DNA of 64,000 bases from Demequina salsinemoris (GCF_000974805.1 NZ_BBQZ01000001.1:1-64000), one strand, 5' to 3'; shown: positions 8,388-17,146, counted from the stretch's first letter. Made by a program: numbers and translations. The notes: generated from the letters alone by a model not told the origin.

Positions 8388-9011
8388 ATGGACACCGAGC
8401 GGTTCACGGGCGACGGTCCGTCCACGGGCGACGGCGGGGCCGTCGTCGGCGAGGCGGATCTCGACAGCGCGCAGCCTGAGCTGGTCGCCGCGGGCGACAA
8501 GGGCGGCGCGGCGGACCCGCTCTCCGTCGGCGCGGTCGTCACGGGGATCCTGCTCCTGTCCCCGGTCGCGATCGTGCTGGGACACCTGGCGCTGAAGCGC
8601 GCGAAGTCCCGGCCGGACCAGCCGCGGACCTTGGCGATCGCCGGCACCATCCTCGGATACCTGGGGCTCGCGGTGACCATCGGCGCGATCGCCGCCTACA
8701 TGACGACGTTCGGTCCGGGGTTGGATCGTGCCACCGCCGACGCACAGGCTCAGGCCGACGTCACGGCGATCGGCAACGCGGTCGCGACGGCGCTCGAGTC
8801 CGATCCGGTCCTCCCCGACATCGCCGTGGGCGACGAGTCGTACACGGTCGGCGGCGACGAGATCTCCGCGCTGCTCGCCGGCGAGCGCGAGGTCGAGCTC
8901 TCCGGCACCTCGCGGACCGACTGGTGCGTCCAGCTCGGATACGAGGGCGGGGAGATCGCGACCGTGGCCTACGTCGGCGCCGACGGATTCCATGAGGGCG
9001 CGTGTGACTGA
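8388..9011 (+). CDS. DUF4190-type membrane protein with extracytoplasmic C-terminal domain
   Basis: 207 aa. An acidic N-terminal tail of about 45 residues is followed by two hydrophobic segments (LSVGAVVTGILLLSPVAIVL and AGTILGYLGLAVTIGAIAAY) joined by LGHLALKRAKSRPDQPRTLA, the DUF4190 layout. The remaining 100 residues form an outer domain with two Cys (DWCVQLG and the terminal EGACD). GGGAGGATCG precedes the ATG. No function is known for the family. Confidence 0.75.
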   Translation: MDTERFTGDGPSTGDGGAVVGEADLDSAQPELVAAGDKGGAADPLSVGAVVTGILLLSPVAIVLGHLALKRAKSRPDQPRTLAIAGTILGYLGLAVTIGAIAAYMTTFGPGLDRATADAQAQADVTAIGNAVATALESDPVLPDIAVGDESYTVGGDEISALLAGEREVELSGTSRTDWCVQLGYEGGEIATVAYVGADGFHEGACD

Positions 9012-9230
9012 TGTCACAAAGGCGGGGTTTTGTATGACAAGCAGGTAAATTTCATCCCATAAGTGCTGGTCTCAGGCACGAGAATGCGGGAGTATGTCAG
9101 CGCGGCTACAGTCCGGTGGCCGCAGCAACCGGGGTCGATGGCAACTGCTCCGGAGCGTCGGAGGAAGGGCGTGTCCCCCACGTCGGAAATCCGGGGCTTT
9201 GTCGTCGACTCCAGATCAAGGGAGTCACCG

Positions 9231-9341
9231 ATGAACAAGTGGAGCATCCTCCAGAACAGCACCGTGGCGCGCGTCGCCGCGAGCACCACCACCCTCGTCG
9301 CCGTCGCCGTCATCGCCGGCGCTGGAGTCAAGTGGAACTAA
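9231..9341 (+). CDS. Short membrane peptide (36 aa) ahead of the GGDEF-EAL gene
   Basis: The ATG is preceded by AAGGGAG at good spacing. The product starts MNKWSILQNS, has one hydrophobic stretch (TTTLVAVAVIAGAGV) and ends KWN. It stops five bases before the ATG of the c-di-GMP gene. It may be a small membrane protein or a leader peptide. The 219 bp upstream (9012-9230) hold no gene; they contain several short inverted repeats but no riboswitch I can name. Confidence 0.45.
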   Translation: MNKWSILQNSTVARVAASTTTLVAVAVIAGAGVKWN

Positions 9342-9346
9342 GTTCC

Positions 9347-11392
9347 ATGCAGCGTGAAGGCGCCGACGAGATCTCAGCTTCGTCGGCGCCTTCACGCCTT
9401 GATCTCTTCCTTTTCGCTGTTTGGGCAGTGGGCCTGAGCGCCCTTGCGCTCGTCCTGATCCGGACCCCCTGGCTTGACGCGCTCGACAGTGCGGTGCTGC
9501 TTCCGACGCTCATGCTCGTCGGCGCGGCCATCCTCGGCGAGGCGAAGCCGATCGATACCTCGGTCGGGCCCGGTGAGACGCGCAGCCTCTCGATGTCCAC
9601 GCCGTTCGTGCTGGCGCTCGTGGCCGTGTCGGGCGGCGTCGCGCTTGTAGCCCAGGTTGCGGCAAGCCTCACCGACGACATCGTCAACCGTCGCGATGTC
9701 AAGAAGTCCCTCTTCAACGTCGCGCAGTACTCGATCAGCGTCTTTGTCGCGCGAGTGGTCTACGCGCTTCTCGCCGGCGTGCCCCTGTTCGAGGGCCACG
9801 CGGTCGTCGGCACCGCGCAGATAGCGCCTCTGATGGTCGCGGGCATTGCCATGGTCACGGTCAATTGGGTCCTCGTGGCTGCCGTCGTCTCGATCGCCTC
9901 GAGTCAACCCTTCAGGTTGAGCTCCGGCGAGGACGTCCGTACCTTCATCTCGACGAATCTCATGCTGCTCCCGACCGGAGGCATCGCCGCCATGGTCGCG
10001 GATGACGGAGCGATCGCATTGGTGCTGCTCGCGGCTCCCGTCGTCGCGGCCCACATGTTCGCGGCTGCGTCGGCGAAGCACGCCCATGCCGTCGCGCATG
10101 ATTCCCTCACTGGCCTCGGCAACCGCGGCGCGATGGAGAGCCGCGTGCGACATGCCCTGAAGGCCGCGCGCGAGGACGAGCTTCCCGGCCCCGGCCTCGT
10201 GCTGATCGACCTCGACCACTTCAAGGACATCAACGACACCCTTGGTCACTCGGTGGGCGACACGATCCTTCAGGAGGTCGCCCAGCGCCTGGTGGACGCC
10301 GCACCCGACTCCGTCGTGCATCGTCTGGGCGGCGACGAGTTCGCGGTCGTCATCGACGGCGACCTGCGCGCTGCCCAGCGCGCGGCCAACGGCCTGCTCG
10401 CCTCGCTCGATGAGCCCGTGCTCGTCGAGGGACTCGAGATCCTCGTGCGCGCGAGCGCCGGCATCGCGGTCGCGCCCGAGCACGGCCACACGAGCGAGCT
10501 GCTCATGAAGCACGCCGACATCGCGCTGTACCGCGCGAAGCGCGAGCGTGACGGCATCAGCGTCTTCGACTACCGCCACGACGTGAACTCGGTCGAGACG
10601 CTCCAGCTGCTCGCCGAGCTGCGCACGGCGCTCGAGCACGACCAGCTCCGGGTCGTCTACCAGCCTCAGGTGAACCTGCGCACCGGCCGGATGGTCGCGG
10701 TCGAGGCGCTCGTGCGCTGGGACCACCCCGCGCGCGCCAAGGTCGGCCCCGACAAGTTCATCCCCCTCGCGGAGAACTCGGGCCTGATCTTCCCCCTCAC
10801 AGCGTTCGTGCTCGACACGTCCCTCGCGCAGATCGCCCAGTGGCGCAAGGTGCGTCACGACCTGCGTCTGTCGGTCAACCTCTCCGCGCGGCACCTGTCG
10901 GACCTGTCGCTGCCGCAGCAGATCTCGAACGCGCTCGACAAGCATGGGGTGCCGGCGTCGGCGCTCGTGCTCGAGATCACGGAGACGGGGATCCTCTCGG
11001 ACGCCGTGCGCGCGGACGTGGTGATCCGCGCGATCCGCGCGATCGGCGTCGAGGTCGCGATCGACGACTACGGGACGGGCAACGCCTCGCTGAACTACCT
11101 CAAGAACCTCGAGGTGGACGAGCTCAAGGTCGACCGCACGTTCGTCGGGAACATCCACTCCGACCGCCACGACCACGCGATCGTCGCCTACACGGTCGAG
11201 CTCGCGCTCGACCTGGGGCTGCGGGTCGTCGCCGAGGGCATCGAGGACGAGCGCACCGCGGAGCTGCTGCGCGAGATGGGCGAGGTCATCGGCCAGGGTC
11301 ACCACCTGGGCCGTCCCGTCCCGCCGCACGAGATCGTGCGACGCCTCGCGCTCGAGTCCGAGCGCACGTCCTGGTCGCCTCGCGAGAGCTGA
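9347..11392 (+). CDS. Membrane GGDEF-EAL protein (cyclic di-GMP synthesis/hydrolysis)
   Basis: 681 aa from the ATG at 9347. Six or seven membrane segments fill residues 20-240. A GGDEF domain (about 250-405) follows, with DSLTGLGNR, LIDLDHFKDINDTLGH and an intact LGGDEF near 328. An EAL domain (about 424-670) has EALVRWDHP, NLSARHL, ITETG, DDYGTG, KVDRTFV and VAEGIED. Both active sites look complete, so it could make or break c-di-GMP; the net direction cannot be read. A 16-bp perfect hairpin overlaps codons 3-17, so a later start is possible. Confidence 0.92.
   Translation: MQREGADEISASSAPSRLDLFLFAVWAVGLSALALVLIRTPWLDALDSAVLLPTLMLVGAAILGEAKPIDTSVGPGETRSLSMSTPFVLALVAVSGGVALVAQVAASLTDDIVNRRDVKKSLFNVAQYSISVFVARVVYALLAGVPLFEGHAVVGTAQIAPLMVAGIAMVTVNWVLVAAVVSIASSQPFRLSSGEDVRTFISTNLMLLPTGGIAAMVADDGAIALVLLAAPVVAAHMFAAASAKHAHAVAHDSLTGLGNRGAMESRVRHALKAAREDELPGPGLVLIDLDHFKDINDTLGHSVGDTILQEVAQRLVDAAPDSVVHRLGGDEFAVVIDGDLRAAQRAANGLLASLDEPVLVEGLEILVRASAGIAVAPEHGHTSELLMKHADIALYRAKRERDGISVFDYRHDVNSVETLQLLAELRTALEHDQLRVVYQPQVNLRTGRMVAVEALVRWDHPARAKVGPDKFIPLAENSGLIFPLTAFVLDTSLAQIAQWRKVRHDLRLSVNLSARHLSDLSLPQQISNALDKHGVPASALVLEITETGILSDAVRADVVIRAIRAIGVEVAIDDYGTGNASLNYLKNLEVDELKVDRTFVGNIHSDRHDHAIVAYTVELALDLGLRVVAEGIEDERTAELLREMGEVIGQGHHLGRPVPPHEIVRRLALESERTSWSPRES
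9354..9395 (+). promoter_or_regulatory. 16-bp perfect hairpin overlapping the start of the GGDEF-EAL gene
   Basis: GTGAAGGCGCCGACGA (9354-9369) pairs perfectly with 9380-9395 around a 10-nt loop, followed by a pyrimidine run CTCTTCCTTTT. It looks like a terminator for the small upstream reading frame, yet lies inside the annotated 5' end of the downstream gene. It could attenuate that gene. Confidence 0.6.
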
Positions 11393-11394
11393 CA

Positions 11395-11952
11395 GTGGTC
11401 GTCCTCGTCTTCTCGATCCTCGCGGTGCTCTCGCCGCTCGTCGCTGGCCGCTGGCCCGCGGCCGTGGTGCTTCACCGGTGGCGCTGGGCGTGGCTCGTGT
11501 GGGGCTCCCTGCTGCTGCAGATCGCGCTGTTCTCGTTCGGCTTCGCCGAGCGGATCGCGCCCGCGCTGCACATCCTCACCTACGTGGCGGCGATCGTCTT
11601 CCTCTGGATGAACCGCGCCGTGAAGGGCGCCGTGATCGTCGCGGCCGGCGCGCTGTCCAACGGCGTCACGATCGCGCTCAACGGGGGAGTGCTGCCCGCG
11701 AGCGCGGCCGCCCAGGCCGCCGCCGGCATCGTCCCTGAGGAGGGTGCGGTCAACAGCGGCGTGCTCGCGGATCCGATCCTGCCGTGGCTCGGCGACGTGT
11801 TCGCGTGGCCCGAGCCCCTGCCGCTCGCCAACACGTTCTCCGTGGGCGACGTGCTGCTCGTGGTCGGAGTGGCGGTGGCCGCGTGGGCCGGGTCCCGTCG
11901 CATCGGGGCGCCGCTCGAGACGCCCGACACGTCGGTGGCCCCGGCCTCCTGA
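11395..11952 (+). CDS. DUF5317 family membrane protein
   Basis: 185 aa from a GTG two bases after the preceding stop. It has four or five hydrophobic segments. The central ALNGGVLP and the later NSGVLADPILPWLGDVF ... LANTFSVGDVLL order matches DUF5317 proteins, which are uncharacterised. It is likely co-transcribed with the GGDEF-EAL gene. Confidence 0.72.
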   Translation: MVVLVFSILAVLSPLVAGRWPAAVVLHRWRWAWLVWGSLLLQIALFSFGFAERIAPALHILTYVAAIVFLWMNRAVKGAVIVAAGALSNGVTIALNGGVLPASAAAQAAAGIVPEEGAVNSGVLADPILPWLGDVFAWPEPLPLANTFSVGDVLLVVGVAVAAWAGSRRIGAPLETPDTSVAPAS

Positions 11953-11962
11953 CGCCTCGCCG

Positions 11963-12322
11963 CTACCTGCCCGAGAACGCCACCCCGTCGAGCATGACGA
12001 GCCGCTCCGGCTCGGCGAAGTCCGTGGTCGCGGTCATGCGCGCGGGCGGGGTGTCGCCGAAGAACTCGGAGAACACGTCCCACGCGGCATCGATCTCCTC
12101 GGTGTACTCGCGGATCCACAGGGTGAGCTGGACGACGTCGCTCATCTCGAGCCCCGCCGCCGCGAGCGTGTCGCGCAGCCCCGCGAGCGCGGTGCGGGTC
12201 TGGTCCGCGTAGCTCGACAGCGAGGCGTCGCCGCCGTGGTGGGAGATGAACGTGAAGCCGCCCGCGGTGACGAGGGGCGCATACGACGGATCGCTGGGAT
12301 CGATGGCGTGTCGCGTGATCAT
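11963..12322 (-). CDS. RidA/YjgF-family protein
   Basis: 119 aa, a single RidA domain, with GLRDTLAAAGLEMSDVVQLT and PPARMTATTDFAEPERLVML in the expected positions. Canonical RidA hydrolyses reactive enamine/imine intermediates using a conserved Arg; ARMT here may supply it. The gene is convergent with the DUF5317 gene and stands alone. Confidence 0.82.
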   Translation of the reverse strand: MITRHAIDPSDPSYAPLVTAGGFTFISHHGGDASLSSYADQTRTALAGLRDTLAAAGLEMSDVVQLTLWIREYTEEIDAAWDVFSEFFGDTPPARMTATTDFAEPERLVMLDGVAFSGR

Positions 12323-12438
12323 GCCACGAGGCTACGCGGCTGCCTGACCTCGGCGTCTCGGCGCAGGCGTAGGCTCGAAGGTGACGGAGTCGAGCAGCAT
12401 CACCGCTGTCCGACGGCCGGCGTGAACGGAGCGCTGAG

Positions 12439-13098
12439 ATGCCGAAGGACGTCTGGGGTCCGCTCGTCGATCACTACGACGAGTGGCACAGCTACATGGC
12501 CGGGGCAGACCTTGTCGGGGCGGTGTCCAGGGCCGTCGCCGGCGCGGTGCCGCGCGGCTATGTGGTCGAGCTCGGGTGCGGCACTGGCATCTACACCAGG
12601 GGGATCGCGCGGAGCTGCGACCGCGTGCTCGCGCTCGACGCCTCCGGCCCGATGGTCGAGCAGGCTCGTGTCGAGCTCGCCCACCTCGCCAACGTCGAGG
12701 TCCGCGAGGCCGACGCCTATGCGACCGGCCTGCCCGACGGGGAGGCCGACGGAGTCGTCGCGGTGAACCTGCTCCACATCGTGCCGGACCCGGAGCTCGT
12801 GGTCAGGGAGATGCGGCGGATCGTGAGGCCGGGAGGCTCGGTCGTGATCGCCGACGCGACCGTCACCGGGCTCTCGGCCGCGCGCGTGCTCGAGAGCGTC
12901 TGGCGGACCGTGCGACGTCCCGAGGGCTTCAAGACCTACCGGAGAGGCCAGCACGACATCTCCCAGACGACGCTCGAGAGCCTCGTGCACGAGGCGGGCT
13001 TCGAGTCCGTGGCCGGGGACGAGATCGACGGCAAGGTCATGAACTCGGCCTTCATCCGGGCGACGGCGCCCGCGGTCTCACCCATCGTCGACGCGTAG
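12439..13098 (+). CDS. Class I SAM-dependent methyltransferase
   Basis: 219 aa. Motif I VVELGCGTGIYTRGIA binds S-adenosylmethionine. Acidic ALDASGPMVEQAR, DGVVAVNLLHIV and RPGGSVVIAD complete a Methyltransf_11-type core. The substrate is unknown; neighbours give no clue. GGAG precedes the ATG by about nine bases. Confidence 0.85.
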   Translation: MPKDVWGPLVDHYDEWHSYMAGADLVGAVSRAVAGAVPRGYVVELGCGTGIYTRGIARSCDRVLALDASGPMVEQARVELAHLANVEVREADAYATGLPDGEADGVVAVNLLHIVPDPELVVREMRRIVRPGGSVVIADATVTGLSAARVLESVWRTVRRPEGFKTYRRGQHDISQTTLESLVHEAGFESVAGDEIDGKVMNSAFIRATAPAVSPIVDA

Positions 13099-13155
13099 CT
13101 GGGGCGCGAGCGAGCCCGCCCTGGACATCATCCGCGGGGGGGCCCGATCGAGCCG

Positions 13156-13461
13156 TCAGTCCAGGTCGTCGTGGATGTCGTAGTGGTCCTCGTGGACGGC
13201 GTGGCGGTGGCCGTCGTGCAGGTAGTCCATGTGGTCGACGTGCCAGATCGCCTCGTGACCGCACTCGGCCCCATGCTCGTGCTCGGAGATGGCGTGGGCG
13301 ACGGGGACATCGCCGTGGTCGTCGTAGTGGTCCTCGTGCGCGGCATGGAGGTGGCCGTCGTGCAGGTAGTCGACGTGGTCCGCGTGGCGGATCGCGACGT
13401 GGCCGCAGTCCGGTCCGTGCTGGTGCTCGGCGAGGGAGTGGGTCTTCAGGTCAGTCGACAT
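13156..13461 (-). CDS. Histidine-rich tandem-repeat metal-binding protein
   Basis: 101 aa built from two copies of a roughly 45-residue unit. Each unit reads HGxxCGHxAIxHxDHxDYLHDGHxHAxHEDHYD. Histidine makes up about a quarter of the chain and each unit keeps one Cys, so binding of zinc or another transition metal is likely. GGAAAGG precedes the ATG. No signal peptide is present. Similar small proteins in actinobacteria are often labelled as zinc-transport related without experimental support. Confidence 0.8.
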   Translation of the reverse strand: MSTDLKTHSLAEHQHGPDCGHVAIRHADHVDYLHDGHLHAAHEDHYDDHGDVPVAHAISEHEHGAECGHEAIWHVDHMDYLHDGHRHAVHEDHYDIHDDLD

Positions 13462-13626
13462 CGGTATGCCTTTCCGTGAGAGGGGTCGCCCGTGGGCGCC
13501 GAACGCCGACCCCCAGCCCGCCGGGTTCCCCTCAAGCCGAACACAGCCTGCGGGACCGGGCAACCGGAGCGGCGGCCCGAGCGTCGGCACCCTTTCCTTG
13601 TCACACCCTCGCCCTAGGGTGAGCGT

Positions 13627-14964
13627 GTGAGCACCTCGCAGAAGGGAGCGGACCCGGCGGCGCCGAGAGTCGCGCGCTGGACTCCGTGGCGCGTCGTCGT
13701 CATGCTCGGGGTCACGAGCCTCGCCGCCGACATGGTCTACGAGGGCGCCCGGTCGATCTACGGGCCGCTGCTCGCGAGCCTCGGCGCCACCGCGGTGGTC
13801 GTGGGTGTCGTCACCGGCGCCGGCGAGGCGATCGCGCTCGTGCTGCGACTCGTGTCCGGCCCGCTCACCGACCGCACCGGCCGCTATTGGGCGGTGACCA
13901 TCGTCGGCTACGGGCTCACCGCCGTGTCGGTACCGCTGCTCGCCTTCACGCCGTTCCTTGGTGCGGCTGGCCTCGCGGTCGCGGCCGCGCTCATCCTGCT
14001 CGAACGGACGGGCAAGGCGATCCGCAGCCCCGCCAAGTCGGCGCTGCTCGCCGACGCGGCGACCCAGGTCGGCACGGGTCGCGGCTTCGGCGTCCACAAG
14101 GCGCTCGACCAGACAGGCGCCTTCCTCGGCCCGCTCCTCGTCGCCGCCGTCGTCGGGTTCACCGGGATGCTGTGGGTCGGGCCCGCCGCGCTCGCGGTCC
14201 CGGGCGTCGTCGCGATGATCGTGCTGTTCGCGACCCGCGCCCACACGCCCGAGCCGGCCCATGCGCGCGAGGCGACGACAGCGTCGTCCCCCGAGGACCC
14301 GGCCACCGCATCGTCCGCGGCCCCGGCGACCCGCGCATCGTCCCTGCCCGGGCAGGGCTGGATCGCGCGAGCGCTGGGCGCCGGGCTGCCGCGCGCGTTC
14401 TTCTGGTACGCCGCCGCGGCCGGGCTCATGACGGGAGGGCTCGTGACGTTCGGGCTCATCGGCTACCACCTGGTGGTCGCGGGGCTCGCGTCCGATGCCG
14501 CGGTTCCCGTGATCTACGCGTTCGGCATGCTGGCCGAGGCGCTTGCGGCGCTCGCGATCGGATGGTCCTACGACCGGATCGGGCCGCGCGTGCTGTTCGC
14601 AGTGCCGGTGCTGGTCGCGATCGTCCCGGCGGTCGCGATGAGCGGAACCCTGACGGTCGCCGTCGCGGGCGTCCTGGTCTGGGGATTCGCGTTCGGGTTG
14701 CAGGACTCGACGATCAAGGCGCTCGTCGCCGACATCGTCGAGGCGCCGCGGCGCGCAACCGCTTACGGCGTGTTCGCCGCGGTGCAGGGCGTGATGGCGA
14801 TCGGCGGCGGACTCATGGCCGGATGGCTGTACGACGTGTCCGTGACGTGGCTCGCGATCGTCGTCGCGTGCACCCAGGCGGTCGCCGCGGTGGTCCTCGC
14901 GATCGCCTTCAGGACGATGCGGGGGTCCAGGGACGATGCGCCGCACGGCGCGATTCCCGCCTAG
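13627..14964 (+). CDS. Major facilitator superfamily transporter
   Basis: 445 aa with 12 predicted membrane segments. The A-loop-like motif LVSGPLTDRTGRYW lies between TM2 and TM3. A low-complexity loop rich in Ala, Ser and Thr (about 215-240) separates the halves and carries two GCATCGTCC words as Ala-Ser-Ser. The GTG start lacks a ribosome site; TAGGGT 8 bp upstream suggests a leaderless transcript. The substrate is unknown. Confidence 0.82.
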   Translation: MSTSQKGADPAAPRVARWTPWRVVVMLGVTSLAADMVYEGARSIYGPLLASLGATAVVVGVVTGAGEAIALVLRLVSGPLTDRTGRYWAVTIVGYGLTAVSVPLLAFTPFLGAAGLAVAAALILLERTGKAIRSPAKSALLADAATQVGTGRGFGVHKALDQTGAFLGPLLVAAVVGFTGMLWVGPAALAVPGVVAMIVLFATRAHTPEPAHAREATTASSPEDPATASSAAPATRASSLPGQGWIARALGAGLPRAFFWYAAAAGLMTGGLVTFGLIGYHLVVAGLASDAAVPVIYAFGMLAEALAALAIGWSYDRIGPRVLFAVPVLVAIVPAVAMSGTLTVAVAGVLVWGFAFGLQDSTIKALVADIVEAPRRATAYGVFAAVQGVMAIGGGLMAGWLYDVSVTWLAIVVACTQAVAAVVLAIAFRTMRGSRDDAPHGAIPA

Positions 14965-15033
14965 GCTGGCCCGGAACGGCCGGACGCGTCCGGCGCACCG
15001 ACCCGTGCATCACCCCGAACGCAAGGAGCGACC

Positions 15034-15426
15034 ATGTCCCTGCCTACTCTCACCCGCGACGCGAGCGGCAACCCCTCCGTCGACTTCACCGGCGCCGAGA
15101 TGCCCGAGGGCCTCGTCGTCGAGGTGCTCACGAAGGGCGAGGGCCCTGCCGTCGTCGAGGGCCAGCACATCACCGTCCACTACAGCGGCTGGCTGTGGGA
15201 CGGCGCGAAGTTCGACTCGTCGTGGGACCGCGGCGAGTCCATCTCGTTCCCGATCGCGTACGGCGCGCTCATCGACGGCTGGGTCGACGGCATCGTCGGA
15301 CAGCCTGTGGGCTCGCAGCTGCTGCTCGTCGTCCCGCCGGAGTCCGGCTACGGCTTCCGTCCGATGGGTCCGATCCCCGCGGGCTCCACGCTCGTCTTCG
15401 CGGTCGACGTCCTCGAGGCCAAGTAG
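15034..15426 (+). CDS. FKBP-type peptidyl-prolyl cis-trans isomerase
   Basis: 130 aa, a single FKBP domain, with VHYSGWLWDGAKFDSSW, GWVDGIVGQPVGSQLLLVVP, YGFRPMGPIPAGSTLVFAV and a C-terminal DVLEAK. The key aromatic pocket residues are present. There is no signal peptide, so it is cytoplasmic. A clear terminator follows 24 bp after the stop. Confidence 0.92.
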   Translation: MSLPTLTRDASGNPSVDFTGAEMPEGLVVEVLTKGEGPAVVEGQHITVHYSGWLWDGAKFDSSWDRGESISFPIAYGALIDGWVDGIVGQPVGSQLLLVVPPESGYGFRPMGPIPAGSTLVFAVDVLEAK

Positions 15427-15450
15427 CGGCGCGACGCCTCGTAAACGACG

Positions 15451-15476
15451 AAAGGCCCCTCGTCAGAGGGGCCTTT
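15451..15476 (+). terminator. Intrinsic terminator of the FKBP gene
   Basis: AAAGGCCCCTC and GAGGGGCCTTT form an 11-bp stem with loop GTCA. It marks the last core sequence before the island. Confidence 0.85.
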
Positions 15477-15480
15477 CCGT

Positions 15481-15524
15481 TGGAGCGGGTGACGGGAATC
15501 GAACCCGCGCTATCAGCTTGGGAA
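15481..15524. repeat. attL-like direct repeat: truncated copy of tRNA-Gly 3' end
   Basis: The 44 bases are identical to 31041-31084, covering the CCA end, acceptor, T-arm and part of the anticodon arm of tRNA-Gly on the minus strand. Identity ends in the anticodon stem, so no tRNA can be made here. Confidence 0.95.
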
Positions 15525-15641
15525 TCATCCTTGGGCCCTATCCGCGCATCCCGGTTACCAGGGGCCATCCACTGATTACCTGCGGTAATGGTAGCAGGAC
15601 GTGCCGCACGAGGCGGCGTGAGAATGCATTGTCAGGCGTTC

Positions 15642-15663
15642 GTTGTTCCACGTTGTTCCACGA
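15642..15663. repeat. Left arm-type integrase site
   Basis: A 10-bp tandem repeat (GTTGTTCCAC twice) followed by GA. Its last 18 bases, TTCCACGTTGTTCCACGA, recur exactly and in the same orientation at 30953-30970 inside the right end. Such paired sites next to att cores are typical integrase arm sites. The rest of 15525-16039 has no gene I can support. Confidence 0.7.
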
Positions 15664-16039
15664 ATGTGGCCATCGGCCGCACCCTCGGCGTGACCATCGG
15701 AGTCCGCTTAGGTGTCGCCGCGGTTGTTTCGGCCGTTCAGCGAGCGCTTATCCAAATGAGTCTCTTGAACGATCGGCACAGTCCCATCTGGGGGCGACGG
15801 TCTCGTGCGGGGGCGTGGGCCATCTAGCCTGCGGTGCCGGTCGGAGCACCCAGTCGCGTTGTAGTGGATCGAGCGTTGGAGTTGACGTTCGGGCGCGTGC
15901 ATTGTTGCGATGCGTTGGCGGAGCAGAGTTCGGATCTGGGTGCACGCGAGCGTCGGCGAGGCCGCTCACTTTCAGTTGAGCGCGGGCCTGGACTTGGATC
16001 TACAGTTGACGTATCCACACTACGAGGGGGTAGGGGAAT

Positions 16040-16576
16040 ATGAGGTTCGCAGACGACGTCGTTGACGAATACGGTGATGACCTCGCGATGCAATTCGATA
16101 CCCCGAGCAGTGGAGCTCAGATCGATGTTGCTCGAAACGGCATAGCGCTATTCACGCTTACGGTGGTCGAAGCCGATGGTGGCGAAGTCGCCACATTGAC
16201 CTTCCACTCGGAAGGCGGCTCGGAGTCCGGAGAGACGGTAATTGTTAGCCAGCGGTCGCTTGGGGTCAACCGAGTCACGATCGATGGCGGCGATATTGAG
16301 CTGCCCGGTCACCGCTCTGTTTCGATCGACGAGGCCAGTCGCGCAGATCGTTGGGTCGCGCTCGCGGAGGCTGCGCATCCCGCCCAGATTCCGGATCCTG
16401 GTGGTGGAACACCACGTTGGGAGCCTGGAGGTGGCATAAGTCGTTGCATGGCCAAGTGCATGGTGAAGGCTGCCGCAGCGGTAGCGGCGTGTGCCCGACT
16501 TGGCCCGGCCGCTGGAGCCCTCTGCTCGGCTGCCGCGTTGATTGAGATTCACGACTGCCCAGACAACTGTGACTAG
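16040..16576 (+). CDS. Hypothetical protein with Cys-rich C-terminal helical-hairpin domain
   Basis: 178 aa; GAGGGGG precedes the ATG. Residues 1-125 are acidic with beta-rich patterns and resemble a leader or solubility domain. After a Gly/Pro linker, the last 45 residues carry six Cys as CxxxC...C...C...CxxxC on an Ala-rich helical pair (CMAKCMVKAAAAVAAC to the terminal CPDNC). The spacing suggests a disulfide-stapled hairpin reminiscent of bacteriocin-like precursors. There is no recognisable signal peptide. The family is not known to me. Confidence 0.6.
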   Translation: MRFADDVVDEYGDDLAMQFDTPSSGAQIDVARNGIALFTLTVVEADGGEVATLTFHSEGGSESGETVIVSQRSLGVNRVTIDGGDIELPGHRSVSIDEASRADRWVALAEAAHPAQIPDPGGGTPRWEPGGGISRCMAKCMVKAAAAVAACARLGPAAGALCSAAALIEIHDCPDNCD

Positions 16577-16852
16577 CACTACGCACTTGTATGTTTACGG
16601 ACGCTGTTGACGGCGCCGCACTGGCTGACCGGGTCTGCTGCGCGCGGGCGGGCGGCAAGGCGTGTTGGTGGCTCGCGCTTCCTCAAGGGTGGAGTCGCAG
16701 GGGCAATCGGCCTGAGGAATGAATGCAGCGTACCTGGGACTGCGGTGACCACCCCGCTCGACACTGCAATCCTTCGGTGATGCTGCGCGTAACTGATTCG
16801 ACGACTCGTTCCCTTCCGTGGGTGCCGAGCGCGAGCCGCGCTATGCCTCCTG

Positions 16853-17146
16853 CTACGGCGGACTGTGGCGGTTCCCGCTCATCTTCAGCGCGCTCTCCCG
16901 CCGCTCCTTTTTGGAGGCGCCAGCGAACCGCAACCTGAGGTCGTCGGCCACTCCCATCAAGTAATACCTCAAGGGCTCGGCTCCGACTGCCAGCAGGAAA
17001 AGGACGACGGCCGTGAGGAGGTCGTGCGTCCACAAGTAGAGGAACCCCGCTGTGCCGAGGCTCCGAGGCGTCGTACTGTGGAAAAACTTCATGGCGACAT
17101 ATACCGAGGCGATATTCTGACCGTCGGTGCGCTTAGAGGCGCCCAT
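16853..17146 (-). CDS. Small hypothetical membrane protein
   Basis: Up to 97 aa, with one hydrophobic segment (LLTAVVLFLLAVGAEPLRYYL) followed by a basic tail. An internal ATG at 17092 gives a 79-aa version, and neither start has a strong ribosome site. Its codon use fits the island better than the core. It may or may not be expressed. The 275 bp before it (16577-16852) contain nothing recognisable. Confidence 0.35.
   Translation of the reverse strand: MGASKRTDGQNIASVYVAMKFFHSTTPRSLGTAGFLYLWTHDLLTAVVLFLLAVGAEPLRYYLMGVADDLRLRFAGASKKERRESALKMSGNRHSPP

Noticed and set aside
8388-8388. An earlier start for the DUF4190 gene
   Set aside because: GGGAGGATCG gives this ATG a good ribosome site, and nothing conserved is visible further upstream.
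9012-9230. A c-di-GMP, SAM or cobalamin riboswitch upstream of the GGDEF-EAL gene
   Set aside because: Several short inverted repeats exist, but none of the conserved cores of these aptamers could be matched.
15481-15555. A second tRNA-Gly gene at the left end
   Set aside because: Identity to the tRNA stops in the anticodon stem; the 5' half is missing, so this is an att remnant.
15588-15827. A 79-codon plus-strand frame right after attL
   Set aside because: It runs through the arm site, has no ribosome site and no recognisable fold.
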